Source of the DNA: Polaromonas vacuolata
GTDB taxonomy: Bacteria; Pseudomonadota; Gammaproteobacteria; Burkholderiales; Burkholderiaceae_C
Assembly: GCF_012584515.1 (NCBI RefSeq)
Contig: NZ_CP051461.1
Location: 480,001-544,000 of the forward strand
DNA length: 64,000 nucleotides
Direction: 5' to 3'
Shown: one piece after another, positions 36,698 through 45,688 of the stretch
Layout of the letters: each line of letters opens with the position of its first letter
Numbering within the stretch: the stretch's first letter is position 1
Translations under genes and position numbers: made by a program
The notes under the pieces: model-generated
Seen by the model: the letters and a program-made list of their open reading frames with translations, nothing else
What the model was told of the DNA's origin: nothing
Database searches by the model: none

Positions 36698-38566
36698 ATG
36701 CAAAAAAAGACCAGCCGTTTTTCTAGGGGGACTGCGACGCTGGTGGCGATTGCTTTACTGGCGTTTGCGCTGACGTTGTTAATTGAGTGGCAGCGTCCCG
36801 CTTTGGTGACGCGCTTGGATGAAGGCTTACGCGACACCTTTTTGCGCTGGTCAGCAAGCGAGCAAGCGGAAAACCGACTGGTGGTGATTGACATCAACGA
36901 AGCCGCTTTAGAGCAGATAGGTCCATGGCCATGGCCGCGTCGACAAGTGGCCGACTTGACCGAGTTGTTGTTGGGGCCGTACGGCGCGCGCATGGTGGGT
37001 TTGGACATCGTTTTTGCTGACGCCGGCGATCCACAGGGGGACGCCCGCATGGCGTCTCTAGCGGCTCACGCGCCGCTGACATTGGCGCAAATTTTTGACT
37101 ACACGCCGCGTAATCCGCCGATTTTGCAAGGCACTCTGGCTGGCGGTCTGAGTGCGTTAAATATGCAATCAGCCAGTCAGCAAGGCTCAGGTGAACAGAA
37201 TGGTTTGAGCGCTTACGGCTACATCGCCAACCATGCGGGGCTGGCAAAAAATGCGCGCTGTATTGGCAATATTGGCTATAAGCCGGATGCCGACGGGGTG
37301 CTAAGGCGCACACCGGCGCAGACCCGCTTTGAGGGGCTTAATTATTTAAATTTTGCCAGCGCGCTTCACGCTTGTGTCGATCCACTTGCGCTTGCACCGT
37401 CGGGCAATGCGCAAGGTCAATGGCGAATTCCTTACCGCCTCGCCCTGTCGGCTTATGCCGTCATCAGTGCTGCTGACATACTCAGCGAGCGTGCGCCGCG
37501 TACGCTGATTGCGGGGCGTTATGTGCTGGTGGGCTCATCGTCATTGTCCTTGGGTGACCGCGTCAGTACGCCGCTGGCGCCATTAAGTGCCGGCATTATG
37601 GTGCATGCAGCCAGTCTTTCTGGTTTGCTAGACCTGTCAGAAGGCCGGGCAAGACCAGCTTGGTCGGGCCGGACTTGGATATTGGTCTGGAGTTTTCTCA
37701 GCATAGCCCTGGCCATTGTGTGTATTGCCAAACTGCCGGCATGGGGTAGTTTGTTGGTGCTGTTGGGTATGGTTCCGGTTTGGTTGGGACAGGCATTTGC
37801 CGGCGTTGCACGGCAGGCGGAATGGTCGGTGACTGCGCCGTTGTGGGCTTATTTTTTCTTGCTCATGGTGGCTGTCCCTTATGAGTGGTGGCGCACACAG
37901 CGTAAAAGCCGGCGTTTGCTGACTACTTTTTCTCATTACGTGGCGCAGCCAGTACTCGATGAAATCGTGCGCCTAGACCTGCAGCACAGCCTCAAGCCCA
38001 TGCTGCGCGATGTCACGGTGTTGATTGCTGATATGGAGGGCTATACCCGCGCCACTTCGTCTCTAGGCTTGGAGGATGCGGCCACTCTCACCAAAGACTT
38101 TTTGGCTTGCCTGACGCGTCCGGTGCTAGAAGGCTTGGGCACGCTGGATAAATATACCGGTGATGGTTTGGTAGCGTTTTGGGGTGCGCCGCTGCCTTGT
38201 GACGATCAGGCGGATAGAGCGGTAAGTGCTGCGCTAGACATGCTGGCTGAAGTTGATGCGCTGAATGCCCGTCGCGCGCAGGAGAACTTTCCGCCCGTGC
38301 GGGTGCGCATCGGGATTGAAAGTGGCCCGGCGCTGGTGGGTGACTTGGGGACTTCGTTTCGCAGCACTTACACAGCAGTCGGTGACTGTATTAATTTTGC
38401 TTCGCGGCTAGAGGCGGCGGCGCAAAACTTACCGACACAATTGGTGATTGGGATTAAAGCCAACAGCCAGTTGCTTAGGCACAAGACCCACTCACTGGGG
38501 GAAATTACGCTGCGGGGAACCCAGCATGCGACCGAAGTTTTCACCACGCAGCGCGGGCAGATTTGA
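36698..38566 (+). CDS. CHASE2-domain class III adenylate/guanylate cyclase
   Basis: A 622-residue membrane protein. An N-terminal transmembrane helix (about 14-30) is followed by an extracytoplasmic CHASE2 sensor (about 40-320; LVVIDINEAALEQIGPWPWPR and LDIVFAD are its usual opening) and three further membrane helices (about 325-400). A class III cyclase domain (about 430-620) has VLIADMEGYTRA with the first metal Asp (about 445), LDKYTGDGLVAFWGAP with the substrate Lys and second Asp, and VGDCINFASRLEAAA for the transition-state residues. It should be active, with ATP favoured by the Lys...Asp pair. The periplasmic sensor could respond to envelope status. The Crp-type regulator three genes upstream is an obvious receiver for cAMP. 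Confidence 0.93.
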   Translation: MQKKTSRFSRGTATLVAIALLAFALTLLIEWQRPALVTRLDEGLRDTFLRWSASEQAENRLVVIDINEAALEQIGPWPWPRRQVADLTELLLGPYGARMVGLDIVFADAGDPQGDARMASLAAHAPLTLAQIFDYTPRNPPILQGTLAGGLSALNMQSASQQGSGEQNGLSAYGYIANHAGLAKNARCIGNIGYKPDADGVLRRTPAQTRFEGLNYLNFASALHACVDPLALAPSGNAQGQWRIPYRLALSAYAVISAADILSERAPRTLIAGRYVLVGSSSLSLGDRVSTPLAPLSAGIMVHAASLSGLLDLSEGRARPAWSGRTWILVWSFLSIALAIVCIAKLPAWGSLLVLLGMVPVWLGQAFAGVARQAEWSVTAPLWAYFFLLMVAVPYEWWRTQRKSRRLLTTFSHYVAQPVLDEIVRLDLQHSLKPMLRDVTVLIADMEGYTRATSSLGLEDAATLTKDFLACLTRPVLEGLGTLDKYTGDGLVAFWGAPLPCDDQADRAVSAALDMLAEVDALNARRAQENFPPVRVRIGIESGPALVGDLGTSFRSTYTAVGDCINFASRLEAAAQNLPTQLVIGIKANSQLLRHKTHSLGEITLRGTQHATEVFTTQRGQI

Positions 38567-38614
38567 TCTTTTTAGCCAACTAAAGCAGTTCAAAACAACT
38601 CATTTTGCTGACGC

Positions 38615-38655
38615 TTCAAAAGTTCATATATGAGACCCTATAATAGTTTCCTATA
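38615..38655 (+). promoter_or_regulatory. Putative promoter with palindrome before the TnpB-like gene
   Basis: TATAAT at 38639-38644 is a perfect -10. ttcaaa at 38615-38620, 18 bases upstream, is a weak -35. A perfect ten-base palindrome tcatatatga (38624-38633) lies in the spacer, and a half copy (tatatga) follows the -10. The expected start (about 38651) is only a few bases before the ATG at 38655 and no Shine-Dalgarno is present, so the mRNA may be nearly leaderless. The palindrome sits where a repressor would block RNA polymerase. Confidence 0.5.
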
Positions 38656-39263
38656 TGAATTCCGTATTACGCATTCCACTGAACAGCTCACCGGAGCAGT
38701 TCGCCAGTCTTCGCGAGCTGCAGCAAGCGTTTGCGCAGGTCTGCAATGCATTAGCGCCGCTGGTTCAGCAGACACGTTGCTGGCATAGGGTCACGCTTCA
38801 CCACCTGGCTTATAAGCAGTTGCGTGAGCAGTTTCCGGCCATGGGTTCGCAAATGGTTTGCAATGCTATTTATTCCGTGTCGCGCACCAGTCGGCTGGTT
38901 TATCAGCACCCTGCTAGCCCATTTAACTTGAGCCGCTTGGGCGATAAGCCGCTGCCGCTACTGCGTTTTGCCGATACCTGCCCGGTGTACTTTGACCGCC
39001 ACACGCTTAGCGTGAAGAACGGCCAGTTGTCTATGTACACGCTGGAGGGCCGGATTCGTTTTCACCTAGCCTTGCAGCCAGAGGACGAAGCGAGTTTCCA
39101 TGAGAAAAAATTGGGCGAAATAGTATTGTCCCAAACGGCGACAGACCGCTTTGAGTTGTCTTTCCTGTTTTTAACGGCGTCAGAAGGCAATGAAGTGTCC
39201 GCTGACAAAGAGCTAGACCCGGGCGAAATTCCCGAATACGTGATGATTGACGAGGCCGCATGA
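38655..39263 (+). CDS. TnpB N-terminal-domain-like protein without RuvC nuclease
   Basis: A 202-residue protein usually labelled hypothetical. Residues 15-80 (FASLRELQQAFAQVCNALAP, then HRVTLHHLAYKQLREQF and GSQMVCNAIYSVSRTSR) follow the helical pattern near the N-terminus of one group of IS605-type TnpB proteins (LRE-hydrophobic-N, K-L-Y-LR-F, AQM-IA-V). Residues 109-140 (CPVYFDRHTLSVKNGQLSMYTLEGRIRFHL) match the YD-R-LS-KG-VSL-TL-GR block that follows. The protein ends just before the RuvC-I motif would begin, so there is no catalytic Asp, Glu or zinc ribbon. Its ATGA overlap with the first secretion ABC gene shows co-translation. No IS ends surround it. I read it as a domesticated, nuclease-free derivative whose role may be nucleic-acid binding, regulation or something new. 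The family link comes from motif order alone. Confidence 0.7.
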   Translation: MNSVLRIPLNSSPEQFASLRELQQAFAQVCNALAPLVQQTRCWHRVTLHHLAYKQLREQFPAMGSQMVCNAIYSVSRTSRLVYQHPASPFNLSRLGDKPLPLLRFADTCPVYFDRHTLSVKNGQLSMYTLEGRIRFHLALQPEDEASFHEKKLGEIVLSQTATDRFELSFLFLTASEGNEVSADKELDPGEIPEYVMIDEAA

Positions 39264-41005
39264 GTACCCTGAAACCCCATTCCGAGCTGCGCCAAGCAGT
39301 CACATCGCTGCGCCCTTATTTTGTGCGCGCGGCCTGGTTTAGCGTGCTCTCATGCCTGCTAATCCTCGCGCCTAGCGGCTACATGTTGGAGGTCTACGAC
39401 CGCGTGGTTAACAGCCGCAACCACATGACGTTGGCGATGTTGACCTTGGTGGTGTTGGGCGCTTACATGCTGATGGAGGTTTTGGAGTGGGCGCGCTCTG
39501 AGATCTTGCATGAGGCTGGCCTAAAGCTGGATGAGAAGATGCGCAACCGTGTTTTTAGCGCTATTTTCGACGCCAATCTCAAGCGTGTGCCCGGCGGCAG
39601 CTTGCAGCCGCTGAACGACTTTCGAACCCTGCGCGATTTTCTGGGCTCGCCGCCCCTGACGGCGCTGATGGAAGCGCCGGTATCGCTGGTGTTTTTGGTG
39701 CTGGTGTTTGCGATTAACCCGCTGCTGGGCTGGTCTGCGGTGGTGGGCTCTTTGCTGCAAGTGTGTATTGGCTGGCTTAATGAGCGCAATACGCAGCCGC
39801 CGCTGGTCGCGGCGAATCGCTCCGCCATTGCCGCGCAGCAGTATGCGGACGGCTCACTGCGTAATGCGCAAGTGATTGAATCTATGGGCATGCTGCGTGA
39901 CGTTCATTTCCGTTGGATGGGTAAGCAGCGCGAATTTCTGGGTCTGCAAGCGATTGCCTCAGACCGTGCCGGCGGCTATCAAGCGCTGACTAAGTTTTTG
40001 CAAACCACTATGGGCTCGCTGCTGCTAGGTCTGGGTGCGTGGTTGCTGTTGCGTAATGAGCTCAACGGTGGCGCGGGCATGATGATTATTGGCTCGATCC
40101 TGGGCGGTCGGGTGCTCGCGCCGCTGGTACAAATCGTGACGCAATGGCGTATGGTGGTGAATGTGCGCGACGCATGGCAGCGTCTTGAGGGCTTGTTGGC
40201 GTCGGCGCCTGTCAAGCCGGTATCTATGACGTTGCCCGCGCCGCACGGCTCGTTGTTGGTTGAAGCGCTGGTGGCCGGTGCGCCCAATGGTGGCGTGGCG
40301 ATTGTCAAAAATGTGGCGTTTAGCCTGACGCCTGGTCAAGTGTTAGCGGTAGTCGGCCCTTCTGCGTCGGGCAAGACCACTCTGGCTAGACTGCTTGTGG
40401 GTTTGTGGCCAGCGGCAAGCGGCAAGGTGCGCTTGGATGGTGCGGACGTTTTCACTTGGGATAAAAGTGAACTTGGCCCTTATCTGGGCTACCTGCCGCA
40501 AGGCGTTGAGTTGCTCGACGGCACGCTGGCAGAGAATATTGCGCGTTTCGGTGAAGTCGAGATGGCCAAGGTTAAATCAGCGGCCCGCTCGGTTGGCTTG
40601 CATGAATTCATCATGGGCTTGCCTGACGGCTACGACAGCCCAGTCGGTCGGGACGGCGCCATGCTTTCGGGTGGACAGCGGCAGCGAGTTGCGCTGGCAC
40701 GCGCTATTTATGACGACCCGGTGCTGGTGGTGTTGGATGAGCCCAACTCTAGCCTAGATGAGGCGGGTGATGCCGCGCTGGCCTCGGCCATTTTGGAGCT
40801 CAAAGCGCGTGGCACGACTTTTGTCATCATGACGCACCGCACCAGTGTGTTGGCAGTTGCAGACAAGATGTTGGTGATGCGCGATGGCGTGATGCAGGCC
40901 TTCGGTCCGCGCGATGAAGTTTTAAATGCCTTAAAGCAGGCCAACGAGCAAGCCGCGGCTCAGGCCGCAGGTCAATCTTCTGGCGCCATGAGGCCAGTGG
41001 CCTAA
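39260..41005 (+). CDS. Type I secretion ABC transporter (permease-ATPase), first of two
   Basis: A 581-residue fused transporter of the PrtD/RsaD type: a six-helix membrane domain (about 20-310), then an ATPase. Walker A is GPSASGKT (366-373), the signature LSGGQRQRVALARAIYDD begins near 469, Walker B is VLVVLDEPNSSLD (about 487-499) with its catalytic Glu, and the H-loop is MTHRT. There is no N-terminal C39 peptidase or C39-like domain, which fits export of RTX proteins with uncleaved C-terminal signals. It starts within the stop of the TnpB-like gene and is followed by a second transporter. Confidence 0.94.
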   Translation: MSTLKPHSELRQAVTSLRPYFVRAAWFSVLSCLLILAPSGYMLEVYDRVVNSRNHMTLAMLTLVVLGAYMLMEVLEWARSEILHEAGLKLDEKMRNRVFSAIFDANLKRVPGGSLQPLNDFRTLRDFLGSPPLTALMEAPVSLVFLVLVFAINPLLGWSAVVGSLLQVCIGWLNERNTQPPLVAANRSAIAAQQYADGSLRNAQVIESMGMLRDVHFRWMGKQREFLGLQAIASDRAGGYQALTKFLQTTMGSLLLGLGAWLLLRNELNGGAGMMIIGSILGGRVLAPLVQIVTQWRMVVNVRDAWQRLEGLLASAPVKPVSMTLPAPHGSLLVEALVAGAPNGGVAIVKNVAFSLTPGQVLAVVGPSASGKTTLARLLVGLWPAASGKVRLDGADVFTWDKSELGPYLGYLPQGVELLDGTLAENIARFGEVEMAKVKSAARSVGLHEFIMGLPDGYDSPVGRDGAMLSGGQRQRVALARAIYDDPVLVVLDEPNSSLDEAGDAALASAILELKARGTTFVIMTHRTSVLAVADKMLVMRDGVMQAFGPRDEVLNALKQANEQAAAQAAGQSSGAMRPVA

Positions 41006-41049
41006 GACTTCCATACAAGCCACTAACGAATAACGCCTTTAACAATGCT

Positions 41050-42801
41050 ATGAAAAAACCTTCATTCTTTAATCGCAGCGAGTTGACTGCTACTTTGTGG
41101 GCTTTCCGCAAGGAATTCTTCATCGTCGGCGTACTCAGCTTTCTGACCAATCTGCTGATGCTGGCACCGACTATCTACATGCTGCAAGTGTTTGACCGCG
41201 TGCTAACTAGCCAGAGCGAGTTAACGCTAGTGGCAGTGTCTTTGATCACGTTGTTTTTGTTTGGCGTGATGGCTAGCTCTGAATGGCTGCGTTCCCGCGT
41301 GCTGGTCCGGGCTGGCATGCGTTTTGACGAGCAACTGAGCACCCGTGTATTTAATGCGAGTTTTGATGCTTACCTAAATCAGTCTTCGCGCTCACCTTCG
41401 CGCTCTTTCGGGGACTTGATTCAAATTCGACAATTCCTCACCGGTAACGGAATCTTTGCGCTCTTTGATGCGCCATGGGCACCGATTTATATTGCCGTGA
41501 CCTTTTTCTTGCATCCGTGGTTGGGTATTTTGTCGCTGGTGTTTGCCTTGATTCAGGCGGCTTTGGCTTGGTTTGGTCACCGGCATACCGTGGCCCCTGC
41601 GGAAGAGGCGGCCCAAATCGGTAGCGAAACCACTAGCTATCTGCAGAGCAAACTGCGCAATGCCGAAGTGCTGGAATCCATGGGCATGATTGGTAACCTG
41701 CAAAAACGCTGGAACCAAAAGTATCAAGCTTGGATGGGTAAAAACTCCTCCGCACAAGGCTTGACTCACCGGGTTACCGCTTGGAGCAAGTTCATACGTT
41801 ACAGCCAGCAGTCGCTAGCCCTGGGTGCGGGTGCTTTGCTGGTGATTGACGGTCAGTTGTCGCCCGGCGCCATGATTGCGGCGAATGTGTTGATGGGGCG
41901 TGCATTGGCACCGATTGACCAGTTGGTGGGTACTTGGCGCAGCTTTGTCACCAGCCGGTCAGCCTTTGAGCGATTGGAAAAGCTATTGGCCGATTACCCT
42001 GAGCGTGACCCTGCGTTGAGCCGGGTGGCGCCAAGCGGTGCGATCACTTTGCGTGGTGTCGTGGCCAGTGCGGAAGGGCGTACCTCGCCGATTTTGAAAA
42101 ATATTTCGTTTGAAGTTGCTGCGGGCACTGTGGTTGCGGTGCTAGGCCCGTCGGGTTCTGGTAAATCAACCTTGGCGCGCGTGATGATTGGTATTTGGCC
42201 AGGTGCGGTCGGCGAGGTGTTGCTAGACGACATGCCGCTAGAGCGCTGGGAGCGCACTGAACTAGGTCCCCATTTAGGCTATTTACCGCAAGACGTAGAA
42301 CTCTTCGATGGCACGATTGCCGAGAACATTGCGCGGCTTGGTCAAGTCGATTCGGCCAAAGTGATTGAGGCCGCCCGCTGCGCTGGTATGCACGAGATGA
42401 TTTTGCGGTTTCCCAAGGGTTACGACACGACTATTGGCGAGGCCGGCAATTTATTGTCTGGCGGTCAGCGTCAACGCATTGGCTTGGCACGGGCGATTTA
42501 TGGTGAGCCAGCTTTAGTCGTGCTCGACGAGCCGAATGCCAATTTGGACGATGCTGGCGAAGCCGCTTTGATGCGTACCGTGGTGGAGCTCAAAGCCAAG
42601 GGTAAAACGGTTTTCCTGATCACCCATCGCCCAGGCGCGATTGCGGTGGCTGACCGGCTCATTCTTTTGCGTGATGGCGAAATCTTCGCTGACGGCCCCA
42701 AGGAAGCGGTTCTGGCTTCGCTCAGAAATACCAGTCCATCGTCTGGATCCACACCTGCTGCGCCAGCCGCGCCGTCGCTTGGTTCGCCATTGCCAGCTTA
42801 A
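41050..42801 (+). CDS. Type I secretion ABC transporter (permease-ATPase), second of two
   Basis: A 583-residue paralogue of the preceding gene with the same layout. Walker A is GPSGSGKS (366-373), the signature is LSGGQRQRIGLARAIYGE, Walker B is VLDEPNANLD and the H-loop is ITHRP, so both ATP sites look competent. The membrane domain differs clearly from the first copy, so it is not a fresh duplication. Either the two form a heterodimer or each serves its own substrate. A C-terminal Ser/Pro/Ala-rich tail follows the ATPase. Confidence 0.94.
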   Translation: MKKPSFFNRSELTATLWAFRKEFFIVGVLSFLTNLLMLAPTIYMLQVFDRVLTSQSELTLVAVSLITLFLFGVMASSEWLRSRVLVRAGMRFDEQLSTRVFNASFDAYLNQSSRSPSRSFGDLIQIRQFLTGNGIFALFDAPWAPIYIAVTFFLHPWLGILSLVFALIQAALAWFGHRHTVAPAEEAAQIGSETTSYLQSKLRNAEVLESMGMIGNLQKRWNQKYQAWMGKNSSAQGLTHRVTAWSKFIRYSQQSLALGAGALLVIDGQLSPGAMIAANVLMGRALAPIDQLVGTWRSFVTSRSAFERLEKLLADYPERDPALSRVAPSGAITLRGVVASAEGRTSPILKNISFEVAAGTVVAVLGPSGSGKSTLARVMIGIWPGAVGEVLLDDMPLERWERTELGPHLGYLPQDVELFDGTIAENIARLGQVDSAKVIEAARCAGMHEMILRFPKGYDTTIGEAGNLLSGGQRQRIGLARAIYGEPALVVLDEPNANLDDAGEAALMRTVVELKAKGKTVFLITHRPGAIAVADRLILLRDGEIFADGPKEAVLASLRNTSPSSGSTPAAPAAPSLGSPLPA

Positions 42802-42852
42802 AGCTGAGCGCGCGCCTTTTTTTCTATTTCCTCCTTTTTATCAAAATCTGCC

Positions 42853-44220
42853 ATGGCAACACCCGATATCTTGAAACGTCTGACTACTCCTTCAACACCG
42901 GTCTCAATAGGAGAGACCGAGTCCGGCCTAGCGCCTTCTTCGGACATGGGCCATGCAGGACGCATTGGCTTGTGGGCTCTTGGCATAGGTTTTGGTAGCT
43001 TTTTGCTCTGGGCTGCACTCGCCCCGCTGGACGAAGGTGTGCCCAGCCAAGGACATGTGGCGATTGATACCAAACGCAAGTCGGTTCAACACTTGAGCGG
43101 CGGCATCATCAAAGAAGTGCTGGTTGGTGAGGGCGACCAAGTCAAGGAAGGTCAGCTCTTGATCAAGCTTGATGACGCCGCGGCGAAAGCCAATTTTGAA
43201 GCGATACGCCAGCGTTATTTGGGTCTGCGTGCTATGCAGGGACGTTTGCTGGCCGAGCAAGCCAATCAAAGCACGATTACCTTTCATCCTGACTTGATGG
43301 CTGCGGCCAGCGATCCGCTGATCAAGCAGCAAATGATGAATCAAGAGCAACTGCTGCGCTCACGCAAAGGCGCTCTGCAGGCTGACTTGCAGTCGATTCA
43401 GGAAAGCATTCAAGGTCAACAAGGTTTGTCTAAAGCTTACGAAGGCATGATGCTTAGCCGGCGCAATCAGCTCTCGCTTCTCAATGAAGAGCTCACCGGC
43501 ACCCGTGGACTGGTCAAGGAAGGTTATGTCCCGCGCAATCGCCAGTTGGAACTCGAACGTCAGGTCTCAGAGTCCAACGCTTCTATTGCCGAGCTTCAAG
43601 GCAATACCGTTCGTTCTATGAGCAGCATTGCCGAGTTGCGCCAGCGCGCAATTTCGCGGCAGCAGGAATACCGCAAAGAAGTCGAAACACAGCTCGCTGA
43701 CGTGACGCGAGAAGTGCTGGGCGATGCGGGTAAATTCGTTGCGTTACAAGATGACTTGGCGCGCACTGAAATCCGCTCACCGGCGACTGGACAAGTAGTG
43801 GCAATGGCTGTGCAAAGCGTCGGTGGTGTGATTGGCCCTGGACAAAAGGTGTTGGACGTAGTGCCGGCCAATGAGTCGTTGCTGCTAGAGACCCGCGTGC
43901 AACCGCATTTGATCAACAGCATTCATACGGGTATGCCGGTTGATGTGCGGTTTTCGTCTTTTGCGCGCTCACCGCAATTGGTGGTGCAGGGCAAACTGAC
44001 ATCGATCTCGGGCGACTTGCTGACCGACCCACAAAACGGCGCTGGTTATTACTTGGCGCGGGTTGCGGTGACGCCTGAAGGACTCAAGAAGTTGGGTAAA
44101 CGTCAGATGCAACCGGGTATGCCGGTTGAAGTGGTTTTCCGCACTGGCGAGCGCTCTATGTTGACTTATTTGTTGCATCCGCTGACCAAGCGTATTGCGG
44201 CATCCATGAATGAGGAGTGA
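42853..44220 (+). CDS. Type I secretion membrane-fusion protein (HlyD/PrtE type)
   Basis: A 455-residue periplasmic adaptor. A single inner-membrane helix lies at about 36-56 (GLWALGIGFGSFLLWAALAPL). It has split lipoyl/barrel-sandwich halves (KSVQHLSGGIIKEVLVGEGDQVKEGQLLIKLDD at about 76-108 and RSPATGQVVAMAVQSVGG at about 312-330), a long coiled-coil hairpin between them (about 110-300) and a C-terminal beta-barrel ending with the usual PGMPVEVVFRTGER-type block. It links the ABC transporters to the TolC-type channel encoded next. Confidence 0.95.
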   Translation: MATPDILKRLTTPSTPVSIGETESGLAPSSDMGHAGRIGLWALGIGFGSFLLWAALAPLDEGVPSQGHVAIDTKRKSVQHLSGGIIKEVLVGEGDQVKEGQLLIKLDDAAAKANFEAIRQRYLGLRAMQGRLLAEQANQSTITFHPDLMAAASDPLIKQQMMNQEQLLRSRKGALQADLQSIQESIQGQQGLSKAYEGMMLSRRNQLSLLNEELTGTRGLVKEGYVPRNRQLELERQVSESNASIAELQGNTVRSMSSIAELRQRAISRQQEYRKEVETQLADVTREVLGDAGKFVALQDDLARTEIRSPATGQVVAMAVQSVGGVIGPGQKVLDVVPANESLLLETRVQPHLINSIHTGMPVDVRFSSFARSPQLVVQGKLTSISGDLLTDPQNGAGYYLARVAVTPEGLKKLGKRQMQPGMPVEVVFRTGERSMLTYLLHPLTKRIAASMNEE

Positions 44221-45598
44221 TACGGTGAAATCAGTATTTTCTGCCACCAAGCTTGGGCGCATAAGCGGCCGCAGATTCGCGCTAATCGCCAGCTTGGCCT
44301 ATGCACCGCTTTGCACTTCAGCTTGGTCGCTTGACTTGTCACAGGCCTATCAAGCGGCCATGTCGCAAGATGCCAGTATTTTGGCCACACGAGCTGCGAC
44401 TGATGCCAGACTTGAGCGTTTGCCGCAGGCACGCTCCCAATTGCTGCCCAACATCGCGTTGAGCGCGTCGCGGAACAACAACTCGTTGGAAAGCATAGGA
44501 CCCGATTTTGCGGGGCGCGCGTCGGTTAGCAACCGAAACTACAACAGTAGCTCTTTGGCACTGACGATTAGGCAACCGCTTTTTCGTAAATTCCAATTCG
44601 CCGACTACAAGCAAGCAAAAGCGCAGGTTAATGATGCGAATGCTATTTTGGACCGGGAACTGCAGAACGTCGCGGTGCGCGTTAGCGGCGCTTACTTTGA
44701 GGCTTTGTTAACAGCAGAGCAGCTAGCGTTGGTGCTGTCACAAAAAAAGGCTTACACAAGCCAGTTTGAAGCTGCCAAGAAACGTTTTGCCGCCGGCGCA
44801 GGAACGCGTACCGATATTGACGAGGCGCAAGCCGCACTTGACCTCAACGTAGCGCAAGAATTAGAAGTGCGCCAAAACGTGGACTACACCCATAGGCAGT
44901 TGCAAGTCTTGGTCAACCAACCGGTTGATAATCTCGCGACGCTAGACCCTGAAAAGTTGCAGCTACTAGAGCCAACACCGAATCGGGTTCAAGACTGGAT
45001 AGATCGCGCAGAAGACAGCAGCCCTGAGATCCGTTCACTCAAGGCTCAAGTTGAATCCGCCGGCTATGAAGTTGAAAAGGCCGAGGCGGGTCACTACCCT
45101 ACGCTAGACGCTGTTGCGCAGATATCGCGTGATGCAAGCAGCACGGTGACTAGTGTTAACAACAGCTTTAACAACAACTCTATTGGTCTACAGCTTAGTA
45201 TTCCGATTTTTTCTGGTGGCAACGTGAACTCCAACGTACGTCAGGCATTGGCTGAAAAAGCGCGTGCTGAACAGGCTCTTGAGGCGCTGCGTCGTGATTT
45301 GGGTGTGCGTGTGCACCACGAGTTTCGGGGTGTCACTGAAGGCGTGCTCAGAGTCAAAGCGTTAGAGCAGGCAGTGCGCTCGACAGAGCAAGTTGCCATG
45401 TCAAACCGCCGCTCTTATGAGGCCGGTAGCCGCACCTTGATTGACACACTCAATGCCGAACAACAAAAAGTTAGCGCCCAACGTGACTTGGCACAGGCCC
45501 GTTTTGTTTACCTGATTTCAAGGGTCAAATTGCAAGCGCTGACAGGTGGTCCTAAGACCGAAGTGATTGATGAGGTCAACGGCTGGCTAAAGCCTTAA
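44210..45598 (+). CDS. TolC-family outer-membrane channel of the type I system
   Basis: A 462-residue outer-membrane efflux protein. A signal peptide ends near residue 40 (FALIASLAYAPLCTSAWS). Two internal repeats each carry the helical barrel (LDLSQAYQAAMSQDASILATRAA... and ...ALEALRRDLGVRVHHEF) and the strand blocks (LALTIRQPLF, GLQLSIPIFSGG), as expected for TolC/PrtF/RsaF. The ATG overlaps the end of the adaptor gene; a GTG 15 bases later is an alternative. It closes the secretion operon. Confidence 0.94.
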   Translation: MRSDTVKSVFSATKLGRISGRRFALIASLAYAPLCTSAWSLDLSQAYQAAMSQDASILATRAATDARLERLPQARSQLLPNIALSASRNNNSLESIGPDFAGRASVSNRNYNSSSLALTIRQPLFRKFQFADYKQAKAQVNDANAILDRELQNVAVRVSGAYFEALLTAEQLALVLSQKKAYTSQFEAAKKRFAAGAGTRTDIDEAQAALDLNVAQELEVRQNVDYTHRQLQVLVNQPVDNLATLDPEKLQLLEPTPNRVQDWIDRAEDSSPEIRSLKAQVESAGYEVEKAEAGHYPTLDAVAQISRDASSTVTSVNNSFNNNSIGLQLSIPIFSGGNVNSNVRQALAEKARAEQALEALRRDLGVRVHHEFRGVTEGVLRVKALEQAVRSTEQVAMSNRRSYEAGSRTLIDTLNAEQQKVSAQRDLAQARFVYLISRVKLQALTGGPKTEVIDEVNGWLKP

Positions 45599-45605
45599 TT
45601 GGGTT

Positions 45606-45654
45606 GCCGGGCATCAGCGTATTTGTGCATAAGCGCTGCACGACTGATGCCGGC
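45606..45654. terminator. Long hairpin between convergent genes
   Basis: gccggGcatcag and ctgatgccggc pair with one bulged base. The enclosed loop contains a second stem (gtgca/tgcac). It lies between the 3' ends of the TolC gene (plus) and the protease gene (minus) and could stop transcription from both sides. T-runs are weak. Confidence 0.5.
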
Positions 45655-45688
45655 TAGTCGAATAAAGGTGCGGAGTTCAGCTGTGGTT

